NCBI GenBank assembly: GCA_030267565.1
Contig: BRXU01000002.1
Coordinates: forward strand, 3,719,501 to 3,783,500
Origin: Pleodorina starrii
Taxonomy: Eukaryota; Chlorophyta; Chlorophyceae; Chlamydomonadales; Volvocaceae
Reading direction: 5' to 3'
Length of the DNA: 64,000 bases
This document shows positions 1 to 11,715 of the stretch, in pieces. Numbering within the stretch: the first letter of the stretch is position 1; the number at the start of each line of letters is the position of its first letter. The translations under genes and the position numbers were made by a program. Under the pieces are notes generated by a model. That model was given only the letters and a program-made list of their open reading frames with translations, did no database searches and was not told where the DNA came from.

Positions 1-908
1 TACTTCAGGTTCATTCGTGATATGTGGCCCTTGCTTTCGAGGGCTACCAACGTTTCCAAGTCTACGATTAACATCACGCTTCCCCATGCAAGGATGAGTT
101 ACTAACCGCTTGCTACAAGGGGAAGGAGGGTAACATCACGCGGAAAAATGTCCCCGGATTTCAGTTACAAGCTCGGCAGGTTTGATAACTGCCGGCCCGT
201 ATCGGTTTCATCTGGAATGGTGTTCTATGGTGGGTCTAGAGGCTCTCCCCGGGAGGTACTGCGAGGTGTGCCTGCTGTAACCACCAAACCCCATAAAAGC
301 GCCTACACCCGAGTGCGATTCGACACGTGCAAGTATACCCTATAAGCAAGAGTAGGCAGGACATATTACGAGATGACGGTGATGGCAACCTCCTCCAGCC
401 AAAGTCAAGGGGAGGGAGGGGTTAGGAGGCGGAATCGGACGAGGAAAATGTCCCCGGATTTCAGTTACAAGCTCAGCAGGTTTGATAACTGCCGGCCCGT
501 ATCGGTTTAATCTGGGATGGTGTTCTATGGTGGGTCTAGAGGCTCTCCCCGGGAGGTACTGCGAGGTGTGCCTGCTGTAACCACCAAACCTCGTAAATGG
601 CTAGCAACCTTGAGAGTGGGATCTCGACGCGTGCAAGTATATCGCAGGATACCGACACATGCAAGTATAACGCATACACAAGAACTGGCAGGGCAGATCA
701 CGAGCTCATGCAGATGGCTCCCACTCCTGGCTAGGGGCGGGGTTACGAGGCGTGTTCGGGCGAGGCAAGTGTCCCCGGATTTCAGTTACAAGCTCAGCAG
801 GTTAATTGCTGCCGGCCCGTATCGGTTTAATCTGGGATGGTGCTGTATGGTGGGTCTAGAGGCTCTCCCCGGGAGGTACTGCGAGGTGTGCCTGCTGTAA
901 CCACCAAA
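1..908. repeat. tandem repeat, 300-320 bp unit, three copies
   Basis: A conserved core of about 140 bp occurs at about 148-290, 448-590 and 769-908, giving spacings of 300 and 321 bp. Each core runs from a tccccggatttcagtta block to ctgctgtaaccaccaaa. The spacers are also related: each has a ggggttasgaggcg block before the core and a cgacrcgtgcaagtata block after it, so the whole unit is repeated. Copies differ by point changes and small indels. Each core carries TGTAA on the plus strand. No convincing protein is encoded. The array probably continues left of the window. It could be a minisatellite or multiplied gene-end sequence. Confidence 0.85.
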
Positions 909-1618
909 AGTGCAAATGCGAAAACTGAAACCAAGTTGACACTTGCCTTCCGGTCGATCAAGCTTCAGCTGGCCAATGTAACGCGGGGCCTTGTAGCCAA
1001 CATCAGTGTACATCTGGTAGCTGGGCATGAGCACGATTTCCTCCTCATCCTCTCCTTCAAGCTCAGGGCCGCCGGCGGCCGGCTCAAGCTCGTCTTCTGG
1101 GTCGAAGGCCATTTGACGCTCCGGCTTCTTAGGAGCCTTCGGCGGCTCCCCGAAGCCCTTGAAACCTTGACTGCTGGCGCCCTTGCCACCCTTGGCCGCC
1201 GGGCATGGCAGGCAGTCCTTATGCCGGCGGGGCCGTGCGGTAAGCAGCACGTGGCTGCATTGTCCCGAGGGGCACCGCCCCGACGTGCTGGGCACGTTGT
1301 AGAAGGAAGAAAGAATTCGCTCGCGGACTGAGCTTGTGCACGTTTGTTGCCCGCTGCAGTGTAAAGTTCGTTGCATTTTGGCAAATAAAACGTGACTCCT
1401 GGTGACCAAAAGCCACTCGAGGATGTGCTGGTCGCAGCGAAGGCTTTTGACTCGTGAACGCTGGAGCTCTTCGTTTCGTACCCCGTACAACAAACTGCAG
1501 CCACTCACACCGACTCCGACATTGAACCTGAAGCGTCAAGGAACCGACAGCTCGCGGTGGACAGGCTGTTTGAAAGAATATTGACAAGGTCTTGGCGCAT
1601 CCCTCGTTCACAAACCAT
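786..1618 (-). CDS. unknown protein, possibly plastid-targeted, 3' end unclear
   Basis: Two exons fit: 1618-1509 (ATG at 1618, donor GTGAGT) and from 1254 (acceptor tgcag) downward. The junction keeps frame (2+1 nt). The second exon encodes KGGKGASSQGFKGFGEPPK, then a K/P-rich stretch, then a strongly acidic stretch (DPEDELEP, GEDEEEIVL) and a Y-rich end (SYQMYTDVGYKAPRYIGQL). That order looks coding rather than random. The frame stays open through the third copy of the left-hand repeat to a stop at 786, so either the C-terminus was replaced by repeat sequence or a splice donor near 907 has been missed. I do not recognise the family. The KGFG-type segment resembles the processed region of some algal plastid proteins, but this is a guess. 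Confidence 0.45.
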
Positions 1619-1947
1619 CCTGCTGCAAAGAGACGCAGACCTCCGCATCCCTAGGCAGCAACCCTAGCCACACGGTTTCAGTGTTTATTACATAGTTATT
1701 TAAGCCCTTAAAAATGCAGTTACATCAGCGGCAAGCTGCACCTCAGTCGCGATTGGACGCTCAGCAACCGGGCACGTTCGCCCAAGGACTCGCACGCGGG
1801 CGACGCGGGGGCTTGCGATGCTATGCAGCAGTAACCACGCTTTCGCCTGCGCGGACGGCAACGGCACTGGCGCCCAGGTGCGCGAGGCATCAGCGAGCGC
1901 ATGCTGACGCTGGACTCGCCTAAAATACCCTTCATCCTGCGCGACGC
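1619..1947. other. intergenic, divergent between unknown gene and ABC1 kinase
   Basis: This stretch holds no convincing gene. A plus-strand frame at about 1505-1670 reads like protein (RNRQLAVDRLFERILTRSW) but ends in a stop and has no partner exon. It overlaps the proposed first exon of the minus-strand gene. The stretch probably holds the start sites of both flanking genes. No clear TATA box was seen. Confidence 0.4.
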
Positions 1948-4900
1948 ATGACCTTCGGCGCCTCCGCAACCATGATTTTCTACAAAAAGTCCCAAAACCC
2001 ACTCCATGCTCGCCCACCGCTCCTCCGTCCGGATGCGCGCTTCGCGCATCCTTACCTTTCGCCCTCCTCCCGCAGCCGGCTCCGACCGCTCGGCCGGGTC
2101 GATGACAGCCCGCTCGACATGGACCGCGACACATGCAACATCATCAGCAAATACTCCCCAGATTACGTCAAGAGCAGGGTCCTGCGGGGCCCGGGCGACG
2201 CGCTGCTGTGCATGGTACGGCACCACGGGAAACGTTTGGCGGGCAGGCACGGCACTGCGAAACCCGGCCGGTTTCCGGAATGCGCGTCCTCCCGGAGGCC
2301 ACGCAACGAAATGAGTTCCTGTCCCAAATGGGTTCTTGTCCCCCAAGTGGCTTTTGTGGCGCGCGCGCGCCGGGGATGTTGGCCACAGGGGCCCGAACCG
2401 GGGCCGCCGGTGGCCCCCCCCCTCCCGAGGCAACGTGGGAGTGTGCGGCGGGGTTGGGGCACCTTCTCACCCCCACCCCGCGCCACGGCGGTGGTTGTCT
2501 GGGGCCTCAGCATGATCAGTGCAGTGCAGCGCAGCCTGGTGTGGCCCAGGGGGACCCGAAACCTGGTGGTGCCGGTGGAGCCGGAGCAGGCCGCTCCACC
2601 GGGCGCGACGACATCGCTGCGCCGTGTGCAGTCCGCCCGTGTCCCATGCCAAGTGCCCCGCCTTGATACCCCCGGCCCACCCCATGTCGATACTCCCGTC
2701 CACGTCATGCCAGCACACGTCATGCGACGATGCGGTTGTGGAGGACCCTATGCGCCGATCAGTTTGGGGGGAGCGGCGAACTGGGGTCCGGGGGCTCGGC
2801 GGGCGAGAGCGAGTGGGGGCCCCTGATCCCTGCCCGGCGCGGCCCGTCTTTTCTCCCTGCAGACCGTCTGTCTGTCTGTCTGTCTGCTGGGACACGCCCC
2901 GGCAGGGCTGCCCCTGAAACGAACCCCTCCCGCTGACCCCCTCCCTCCACTCCATCGCTGCGACTTGATGTGTCCAGTAGCCTCCCCCTCCCCACCCCAC
3001 GTCCTGCTCCTGCTCCTGCTCACCCTCCCCACCACCCTCCTGCTCCTGCTCACCCTGCGCTGCTGCAGATGCGCATCGGCGAGATCACGGCCCGTGTGGG
3101 CTGGTTCGTGGGTATGCTGTACGCGGACCGACTGCTGGGTCACGAGGACACGCCGGACCGTGTCAAGCTGAGGGCGGCGGAGCTGCGGTGAGGGACCGCC
3201 TTTAACCCCCTTCCCCTTCCCCCTACCCTACCGTTTACTTACGTTGCCGTTTACTTACGGGCTCTGGCATATACGTGGATAACCCCCCCCCCCTCGCCCC
3301 GCTCTTGCGCCTGATCGCTCTGCGCGCCTGGCCCCCCGGACCACCCCTGCCCGCCCTCCCACCCCTCGCTCCCCCCTTCTCCCCTGCCGGCCCCCCAGTG
3401 AGATGCTCACTGCTCTGGGTCCGTCGTTCATCAAGGCGGGCCAGGTGCTGGCCAACCGCCCCGACATCATGAGGGAGGACTACATGAACGAGCTGTGCGT
3501 GCTACAGGTGGGCGGGGAGGGGGGCAGGGAGGGGGGGGGGAAGGGAGGGAGGGAGGGGGGGAGGGAGGAGGCGGGGAGGTAGGCAGGCGACTTGTCATCT
3601 GCAGCACTACCCCCAGCCGCAGCCCACCCACACCCACACCCCGGTCACTCTAAACCCACCTTTCCTCCCCCCCCCCATTTGTACTGCTACAACCTCTCGG
3701 TTTGCAGAACTGCCGCAGCCGCCTCAATTGTACCCACCACCTCGCTGTTCGGTTGCAGACACACGGGAAGATTTCGATTACAGTACCACCCCCCATTAAT
3801 TACCGTTTTCGGGCTCCGGCCTATCCGTGGATAACCCCTCCCCCCCCTTTGCGGCCCCCCTCCCCCCCCCAGGACGATGTTCCCCCCTTCCCCGACTCTG
3901 TCGCCTTCTCCATTATGGAGGAGCAGCTGGGCAAGAGGCTGGAGGAGGTGTTCAGCTCCATCAGCGAGAAACCGGTGGCGGCGGCCAGTCTGGGGCAGGT
4001 GGGCGGGGGAGGGCGAGGGGGAGGGGGAGGGGGGAGAGGGAGGGAAAGGGGAGGCGGGGGAGGGAGGGCTCGGCCTGGTCGGTATGTGTGCTTGTGTGTG
4101 TGGAATACGATCCTCCCAAGACACACTCGCAGTCTCGCACACATACCTTGGCCCACCGCCCGAAAACACACACACATACACACAACCCGGCTCCCCTCCC
4201 GGCCCCTCCCACCCCTCCAACTCCCCTCCCCAGGTGTACAAGGCAGTTCTCCGGGACACGGGCGAGGAGGTGGCCATCAAGGTGCAGCGGCCCGGGGTGG
4301 AGCCCACCATTCTGAGGGACCTGTACATCTTCAGGTGGGTGTGGGGGGTAGAGGGGTGGATGGGCCGTGTGCGTGGGGTGGGGGAGTAGGGGGTGGTGGT
4401 GGGGAGGGGAATCTGGACTGCCCCTTCCCTTCCCTTCCATTCCTGGGTCCCCCTCGTCCCTTCTAAATTGGGTGTCTGTTTACTTTACAGCCAGCAACTG
4501 TACCGTCCTCGAACCTAATGCCTCCACCCACCCGCCTCCCGCTCCGCCCGCGCCCCCGCCTCCCCCAACCAATATCAACGACCCACTTTGCTCTCAACCT
4601 CCTCTCCACCTCCCGTTTCATCCTCTTATCCTCCCCTTCCCCCTCCTCCCTCCCGCCCCGCCTCTCCCACCCCCCCCAATCGCTCAGGTCCATCGGCGGG
4701 CTGTTCAACGCTCTGTCCCGTCAGCGGCTGGGCTGCGATGCGCAGTTGATCGTGGACGAGTTCGGTGAGAAGATTCTGGAGGAGCTGGACTATACGCAGG
4801 AGGCCAAGAACATCCAGGAGTTTGAGAGGAACTTCAGGTGGGGGCAGGAGCGGGGCAGGGGGGGCAGGGGGCAGCGGCCCAGCGAAGGAGGTGGGGGGCA

Positions 4901-6318
4901 AGGGAAAGGAGGGAGGGGAATGGGGGTGTGTGGCCGGACGCGGTGGATAAAGGGAGGGTTTGGGTTTGAGGGTTCGAGGGGTGGGAGGGGCTGAAGGATT
5001 TCAGTTGAGCGGATGGCAAGACCGGGAATGGGAAGACGCTGCCATACTCCGGAACTCCCCCCCCCACTCCCCTCCCCCCCCCCCACTCACAGACACACAT
5101 CCCTCTCCCTCCCCCCCACTGCCTCTCCCCCTCCCCCTGCCCGCCCCCCCCCTCAGGTCTGACCCCACCGTCAAGATCCCGTGGGTCCGCCCCGACCTGT
5201 GCGGCACCAAGATGCTCGTCATGGAGTGGATCGACGGCATCCGCTGCACCGCCCCGGACGCCATCCGCTCGTCGGGGGTGCGAGTGGACGAGTTCATAAA
5301 GTGCGGAGTGGTCAGCGGGCTGAGGCAGCTGCTGGAGGTGAGGGGGGGGGGACCGGGGGGGAGGGGCGGGGGAGGGGGGGAGGAGGGGAAGGACGGGGAG
5401 GAGAAGATGGCAGGGGGGGAGGAGGAGAAGAGGGGGCGAGGAGCTGCTGACCTGACCCTGCGCGTGTACCGCCCCATCCCAACCCCAGTCAGACCTCCAC
5501 CGGTGCTCCTTCCGCTCCCCCTCCTCCGGCTCGCCACCCTTCAACCTCCACCACCATACACACACACCACCCACATGCCCCGAGCCCAGCCATCACCCCC
5601 TCCCCTCCCCTCCCCTGTCTCCCTTCAGTTCGGTCTGTTCCACGGCGACCCCCACCCGGGCAACATCTTCTGTCTGCGCGACGGCCGCATCGCCTACGTG
5701 GACTTTGGCAACGTGGCCCAACTGTCCGCTCGCAACAAGGCGGTGCTGATTGATGCGGTGGTGCATGCGGTCAATGAGGACTACGCGGCCATGGCGGATG
5801 ACTTCATCAAACTGGGCTTCCTGGCGCCGGGTGGGAGAGAGAGGGGGGGAGGGAGGGGAGGGGCGGAGGGTGTGAGGGAGGGAGGGAGGGGCGGAGGGTG
5901 AAGGGGAGGGGGTTGAGGTCCCATCTCCATTCACTCCGCCCGCTCCGCCCTGGCCTCCCCCCCTAATTACCGTTCACGGGCGCCGGCCTATACGTGGATA
6001 ACCCCCCGAAAAAGGATAATATCATTCTCTGACCATAATACGCCATGCGTGGCCTTAACGTGGATAACCCCCTTTCTAACACGTGGCCAACCCCCCCTGC
6101 CCCCCTGTCGCTCTTCCCTCTCTCCGCCCAGGCACCGACATCACCCCCATCGTCCCGGCCCTGGAGAAGATCTGGGCCGACTCCAAGGGCCAGTCCCTGG
6201 CCGACTTCAACTTCCGCACCGTCACCTCCAAGTTCAACGAGCTGGTGTACCAGTACCCCATCCGCATACCGGAGAGGTACTCGCTCGTCATCAGGTCGCT
6301 GCTCACCCAGGTGGGCGC

Positions 6319-6350
<32 letters not shown>

Positions 6351-8742
6351 CTGTGTGCGTGTGTGTGTCTGTGTGTGTGTGTATGTGCCTGTGTGTGTAT
6401 GTGCGTGTGCCTGTATGTGTGTGTGTGTGTGTCGTTACAGTATCTGACCGGGCCCTGACGCTGGCCAGGGGCTGCTAACCCAGCCCCGACGGAAAGACCG
6501 CCTAAGCACTCTCCCCCTTGCGGTGGGAGAAGGGCGTGAGGGGCCGCTACCCCCTCCTGCTCGACGCGGAGCTGGCTGCGTCGTACACCCCATATACGGG
6601 TGTACGGCGCAGCGGCTCCCCAAAGGCTTGAGCTCACAGCCTGCCATATACGGCAGCTGGGCCCTTCGTCCGCACAAACAGCAGTCGCGCCGGCGCGCTA
6701 CGCGGCGCCCGCGCTGTCCTGCCCGCCCTGAAGTCCTTGCAGCGCCGGGGCGCCCGGCCGGCCTGCTACCGGCTGGCGGTGCTCCTCTAGGCGCGAAAAC
6801 AAAGCGCTGAGAACCTGCCCCGAGCTTGGTCCGGCTCGTGGGCGGTCAGCACCAAAGGAGAACCCAAGACAGCGCGCGTCCTACCCCTGCTACTACTCCT
6901 ACTACGTGTGTGTGCTACTACTCCTACTACTGTGTGTGTGCGTCCTTGTTTATGCCCGCCACGCCTCCCCACCCACCCCCGCCCCCCGCCCCCTCCCTCC
7001 CGCCAACGTCGCCTTCGTTCCACCCCACCGGTCTCATCTTCATCACCCTCCACCTCCCCCACCTCCCCTCCTCCCCTCCTCCCCACCTCCCCACCTCCTC
7101 CCCCGGGGAACCTAACCCAACCTTCCCCCCCCCCCTGCGGTATCTTCTTCTTACCCCCCCCCCCCCCCCCCACCCACCCACCCACCCACCCCTTCAGGAG
7201 GGTATCTGCATGACCCTGAAGCCCGAGTTCCACTTCCTGGAGGTGGCCTACCCCTACGTGGCGAGGAGGCTGCTCACGGATGAAGACCCGGCGCTGAGGG
7301 AGAGGCTGTTCCAGGTGGGGTTGGGGGGGTGGTGGTGGGGGGGTGGGGTTGGTGGTGGTGGGGGGTCGTTGCGGGAGTGGGGGGACGAGACGGCGCGCCG
7401 TCGCCGCAGAACCCCCCGCTTCCGTCGCACACAAACGCACAGGGCCTATACACGTGGGTAACTCCCCACCCACCCAGCATGTCAGCGAGTCGGGGGACTG
7501 CTTTCCTATCCACCTACCTCTCTCAACCTCCCAACCCTCCTCTAAACCTCCCCTTCCCCCAAGAGACACACGCAAAAAACACATGCGCAAAATCACACAT
7601 GCGCAAAAACACACATGCGCAAAAACACACACACGCGCAAACACACACACACACACGCGCACACACACACGCGCGCGCACCCCCACACACAGGTTCTGTT
7701 CCAGGACGGCAAGTTCCAGTGGAAGCGGCTGGAGAACCTGCTGCATCTGGCCAGGGAGGGCAACGGGGCGGCGGGGGGGAGCGGCGGAAGGGCGGCGGCG
7801 GCGGCGGGTGAGGGCGGCGCGGCTGACGCCTCCCTGGCTGCTGGCGGCAGTCTCAGCGGGGGGGGTCTGGATCTGAGCGACACGGCCAAGGACGCGCTGC
7901 GGGTACTGCTGCTGGATGAGAAGCTGCGGACCCAGGTGAGTGTGGGTGTGTGGGTGTTGAAGGGGGGGGCAGGGGGGGAGTTGCACATTTTCGAGTGCAG
8001 TGCGACAGTGGTATTGGTTTGCGGGTGGGGGGCGGGGTTGGTCTGGTCTGGTCTGGTCTGGTCTGGTCTGGTCTGGTCTGGTCTGGTCTGGTCTGGTCTG
8101 GTCTGGTCTGGTCTGGTCTGGTCTGGTCTGGCCCGCCCTGATCCGGGCCAGGCGGGGCCCCGGATGCGGACGCAGAGGTGAGGGGAAGGGGAAGGGAGGG
8201 AAGGCTGCGGTGGGGGGGGGGGGCGCAGCCACCCGGGGCAGCTGAGCCGCCTGTTGCTGGGAGGGTGGGAACCACTCCCTCCCTCCCTCCCTCCATCTTC
8301 CCGCTCCTCTGCGCCCCTCTCCTGCGCCTCGAGCCCCTCCTGTGCCCGCCCCGCCCCCACTTCCCCTCGACGTCAGTTCCCCTACTTGCCAGTTTGAACC
8401 GTCACACTCTTCCCCCCTCCCCCCCTTGTCTCCCTCACCTCTCCCCCCCCCCTTGTCTTCCCCCCCCAACCCGGCGGCGGGTCCGTTCGCTAACACCGTC
8501 TCCTCCGCTGCGATTTTTTCTTTTTACCCCCCGGCGGCCCTCTCCCTCCCTCTCCCCCCTCCCAGCTGATGTTGGCCCTCACGGAGGACAACAAGCTGCA
8601 CATCGCCGAGGTGCTCAATCTGCTGCGACTGGTGCAGAACGACATCAACCCGCAGAAGCTGGTGGGGGAGGTGGTGAGGGACGCGCCGGCGATTGGGCGG
8701 CAGCTGCTGCTGAGCTGGGCAGATAGGGTGCTGGTGTCGTAA
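1948..8742 (+). CDS. ABC1/UbiB-family atypical protein kinase (ABC1K)
   Basis: Exons: 1948-2214, 3069-3187, 3399-3507, 3873-3998, 4234-4334, 4688-4837, 5157-5337, 5629-5830, 6132-6310, 7198-7314, 7693-7935, 8566-8742. All junctions keep phase, giving about 656 residues, close to plant ABC1Ks. Diagnostic motifs: KxGQ as FIKAGQ (K141), the Ala-rich nucleotide loop AAASLGQVYKA, the AIKVQRPG lysine (about 223), EELDYTQEAKN, the catalytic HGDPHPGN (356-363) and DFGN (376-379). In this family plastid or mitochondrial members control quinone and tocopherol metabolism or stress responses. The C-terminal extension after DFG suggests a plastid ABC1K1/3-like member, but the subtype is not settled. The first exon is the weakest call: the ATG at 1948 gives an R/P-rich leader, and 2119 is an alternative. 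Introns carry copies of repeat families A and B and simple repeats. Confidence 0.92.
3247..3288 (+). repeat. intronic repeat family B
   Basis: Copy of the element ccg-ttac-gggctccggcctatacgtggataaccccc in the ABC1K intron 3188-3398, close to the acceptor. A partial copy of its left part (ccgtttacttacg) precedes it. Confidence 0.7.
3801..3840 (+). repeat. intronic repeat family B
   Basis: Copy with gggctccggcctatccgtgg followed by ataacccct in the ABC1K intron 3508-3872, about 30 bp upstream of the acceptor. Confidence 0.7.
5968..6007 (+). repeat. intronic repeat family B
   Basis: Copy with ggccggcctatacgtgga-type core in the ABC1K intron 5831-6131. A truncated second copy (ggccttaacgtggataaccc) follows at about 6050-6072 in the same intron. 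Confidence 0.7.
6317..6438 (+). repeat. (GT)n-rich microsatellite
   Basis: Interrupted GT repeat directly after the donor of the largest ABC1K intron (6311-7197). The rest of that intron holds a small hairpin (gtacaccc/gggtgtac at about 6584-6606) and no exon-like sequence. Confidence 0.9.
7135..7157 (+). repeat. intronic repeat family A
   Basis: Short copy: tgcggtatcttcttcttacccc, running directly into the C-rich tract and the acceptor at 7197 of the ABC1K intron. Confidence 0.65.
7440..7467 (+). repeat. intronic repeat family B, partial
   Basis: Partial copy: ggcctatacacgtgggtaac followed by tcccc, in the ABC1K intron 7315-7692. Confidence 0.5.
8036..8130 (+). repeat. (GGTCT)n pentanucleotide array
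   Basis: About 18 near-perfect copies of a 5-bp unit in the ABC1K intron 7936-8565. It produces artificial periodic frames on both strands. Confidence 0.97.
8496..8530 (+). repeat. intronic repeat family A
   Basis: Copy preceded by cgctaacaccgtctcctccg, then ctgcgattttttctttttacccc. It lies in the last ABC1K intron, 35 bp from the acceptor at 8565. Confidence 0.65.
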
Positions 8743-9052
8743 GCGGGGCGGAGGGGGCGGAGGCGGAGAGGGAGGCGGAGGGAGTGGAGAGAGGAGACGG
8801 AGACGGAGATTGCTGGAAGATGGCGATGGGAGGGAGAGGGAAGGGAGCGGGGAGGGGGTGTTGAGAGCGGGGAGGGATGAGGGCGAGGTGTGTGCGAGCC
8901 CGGCCGGGCCAGGCACAGGCAGGCTAGGTGGCGGACCCGCGGGGAGGATCGGGTCGGGAGGGGTGGGGAGGTTGGCGCGGGGAGGTAAGGTTGCCCGGTG
9001 TGTGAACGTTTGGAGGGGAGGGAGGAGTTGTTGGAGGCTGATGGAGCGAGGG

Positions 9053-9083
<31 letters not shown>

Positions 9084-10850
9084 TTGGGGGAGATGGAGGG
9101 GGTTTGTGGCACTCTGCTCGTGGCCTGTGTGGGCACTCGGGGTTTGGGGGGGGGCAGCGAGGGCACTCACGCACTTACTGACTCACTCGTTCGGTCGACG
9201 AGGGGGCAAACCGAGGGCCCTCACTCGGCACACAGCGCTGCAGGGGGGGCGCATGCGCAGGGGGGGGCGGGGCAGGGCGCATGCGGAGAAAGAGGGAGAG
9301 AGAGAGAGAGGAGATGAGCGAATGGGGGCTTCCCCAGCGGGGGGTGGGTGGAGGAGGTGAGCGAGCGCTGGCGGGAGGAGCAACTGGCGGGCTGCTGTTG
9401 CTGGATGTTGTTGCTATTGTAACAGTGGGCTCTGAACCCTCCTCGTTGGCGGGAAGAGGTGGGTTGTGTCTTGTGTGTGTGTGTGCGTGTTTGGGGGGGG
9501 CCGAGGCATGATGACCGCATCGAGGGGCGGACGCACAAAGGCGCGGGCGAGGCGCGGGCGCCGGCCGTGGCACCACCGGCGCCCGCCCCGCGCGCTGCCG
9601 CCGCCGCAGCCCCAGCGTTGCTTTGACTATTGTTGTGGACGACTGCTGCTGTTGCACCTTGTGGGGTCGAAAGTGGTTTGGGGGGGAGGGGGAAGGGGCC
9701 TGACGCGTCGCGCGCTGCGCCTGCCGCGGTCGGCCGCCGCGGGTCGCGGCCCTCTTATCTATCTACCTACCTATCTATCTATTTGTGTGTCGCATCTATC
9801 CATTCGCCGCGCCTATCTACTACGTTCTGCGTGTGGTTGGTTGGTTGATTGGTTGGTTGTAAATTCAAGAGAGAGAGCGAGAGAGGGAGGGGAAGGGGGC
9901 CAGGAAAGCTGTTTCTATTACCGCTAACCTTATCGTATTGTTGCCGTGTCCCGTGTTGTGGCTGTCCGGCCAACATCATAACGAGAGCAGCGTGTGTGTG
10001 TTGGTACATTTTATTTCGGTTTCTGGTTGTTGGAGTGTTTGGGTGGTGCCTGATATCGGCATGCCGTTTACCGTATATGCCCCTGCCCCGCCCGCGTCGC
10101 CCGCGAGGAGAGGGTCCGGCGCCGGCGGCCCCAAGCCTCCGACGGCGGCGGCGGCGATGAGGCGGTTGGCGGTTGGCTTGCTGTGAAACCCGAACGGTAT
10201 CTAATGTTTTCATTGCACGAAACCCCCCGGATCTCCCGGTTCCCGGTTGTTTGGATTCTGGAGTTCATGTTTCTGGATCCTGGGAAGGAAGCCCGCGTCT
10301 TGCCGTGTTGTACGTGTATATGCCGTACAGGTACGCTGTGCGCATGTGGTCAGCTCGGATGTACCTTGCGCGTGTGTGTGTCTGTGTGTGCCGTACGTTG
10401 CTGGCAGCGCTGGCAGGCTGTACGGCGCGTGTCGTACCTACCCGTGCCGTCGGGTTTTCTACATAACTGACAGCGTTGTTGTTTTTAGGGAGAAACAACA
10501 ACGGACCAATGGGGGCAAAGCCCCGTTTTTGCTGCGACGTGGGGCCGCAGGGGTGCACAAGGGGGGCTGGATACGACCTGCAGTACTTGCTGTACGGCTG
10601 TACGGAGCTTCGGTACGGGTGCGGTGTGCTGTGCTCTCCTCTGCTCTGCCGTACGCAACTGAATCGCCGCAACCGAGTCCTCGCCCGGGTTACTCGGTTG
10701 GAGCGGGTGGCTTTGCTTTGCTTTGCTCTGCACACTGCTTTTTGCTGTGGCTTGGCCTGGTCTGGTTGGCCGTGAGTGCCCGCGCCGAGGGGGCAGTGAT
10801 GCCCCGGCAATAGTACGGCTGAGCTGCCGTCGTTGTAAAATAAAAGCAAG
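8743..10850 (+). other. probable long 3' UTR of the ABC1K gene
   Basis: G-rich purine stretches, a (GA)n run at about 9057-9084 and tetranucleotide runs (ctat)n near 9760-9785, with no coherent exon on either strand. TGTAA motifs occur at 9859-9863 and 10834-10838, so transcripts could end at either site. From about 10200 on, short gtacgg/ccgtac words are frequent. Confidence 0.4.
10834..10838 (+). terminator. TGTAA polyadenylation signal
   Basis: TGTAA followed by an A-rich stretch, in the position expected for the end of the ABC1K transcript. TGTAA is the standard signal in volvocine algae. Confidence 0.5.
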
Positions 10851-11292
10851 GCCAGGCACGCAGGTTTCGGACGGACCGGATGGGCCAGACGACCCCTGGT
10901 CTTCGGGGTAAGGGGAGGGGAGGAGACAGGAGAGGGTGGGAGAGCGGTGTACTTAAGGGCGGGGCGGCCTCCACACCGCCAGCGCCGCAGCCGCCCCTGG
11001 AGCCGGCCGGCAGCTGCCAAAAAACGTCACCACCACAGCCCCGGCCGGCGTCACCCATTGACTCCGCCCCCTCGCCCACATAGCCCCACTGCCAGGTGCG
11101 GGCTGAGGGATCCTTTGGGGTACCCCGTGAACCGATTCGTTTTATCACCCAAGGATATCTCCTCGTCGCCACAGCCCCCGGGTATACCGTAATGTCCGGG
11201 CCTTCACGGAGCGATACCAAGTACTACCAGCCCCAAGCGCCTCTCTGCCACACCGCCGCGACACGCGCACCTACCCCGCCGCCGCCGCCGCC

Positions 11293-11293
<1 letters not shown>

Positions 11294-11341
<48 letters not shown>
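11294..11341 (+). repeat. (CAG)16 trinucleotide run
   Basis: Sixteen perfect CAG units, in sequence that is probably 3' UTR of the WD40 gene (CTG on that gene's strand). Perfect runs of this length are expected to vary between strains. Confidence 0.97.
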
Positions 11342-11343
<2 letters not shown>

Positions 11344-11472
11344 GCTGCTGCCGCGGGGCCACCAACCCCTTCCCTCCCCTGCCCCGGCCCCCGCCGCAGG
11401 GTGGCAGAGCCCCCTGGCCCCTTCTGACGCAGCCGGGGCTAACCAACCCCTGCACCTCCCCCTCAACCAAGA

Positions 11473-11513
11473 CCGCCGTCTCCGTCTCCGCTGCGGTATC
11501 ACTTTATACCCCC
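11473..11513 (+). repeat. repeat family A, copy outside known introns
   Basis: Clear copy: tctccgtctccgctgcggta followed by tcactttatacccc. It is the only good family A copy not inside an intron of an annotated gene. It may mark an unrecognised UTR intron. Confidence 0.65.
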
Positions 11514-11715
11514 TCAACCAAGGCCCAACCCGCCCAAGCGACGACGACCCGGCCCTCCCGTCCCCTCCCTTGCCGGCGGGCAAGTTACCCCCTCGCCCCT
11601 TACTCCTGCCAACCAAAGAACCTACCCTCCTTCCCTCCCTCCCTCCCAGAACATTTCCCTCTCCCCTTCCGTCCCAGCAGCTTCGATCTAAAGCTTCGAA
11701 AACCCCAAAAACCCC

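Larger units (their letters stand above)
10851..11715. other. region downstream of the WD40 gene, function unclear
   Basis: Between the presumed ABC1K transcript end and the WD40 stop codon. A plus-strand frame 11096-11758 stays open for about 220 codons and contains the CAG run, read as polyglutamine. It has no recognisable domain and overlaps the end of the WD40 gene, so I treat it as convergent 3' UTR rather than a gene. No minus-strand TGTAA was seen for the WD40 gene. Confidence 0.35.

Noticed and set aside
1..908. CRISPR-like array of repeats at the left edge
   Set aside because: The repeat core is about 140 bp, the unit is 300-320 bp and the spacers are related to one another. The context is eukaryotic.
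1505..1670. Short plus-strand coding-like segment RNRQLAVDRLFERILTRSW
   Set aside because: It ends in a stop after about 50 codons, has no partner exons, and overlaps a minus-strand first exon that splices in frame.
7853..8360. Minus-strand frames rich in TRPDQTRPDQ
   Set aside because: They come from the (GGTCT)n intron array and contain no domain. The ABC1K exons on the plus strand explain the flanks.
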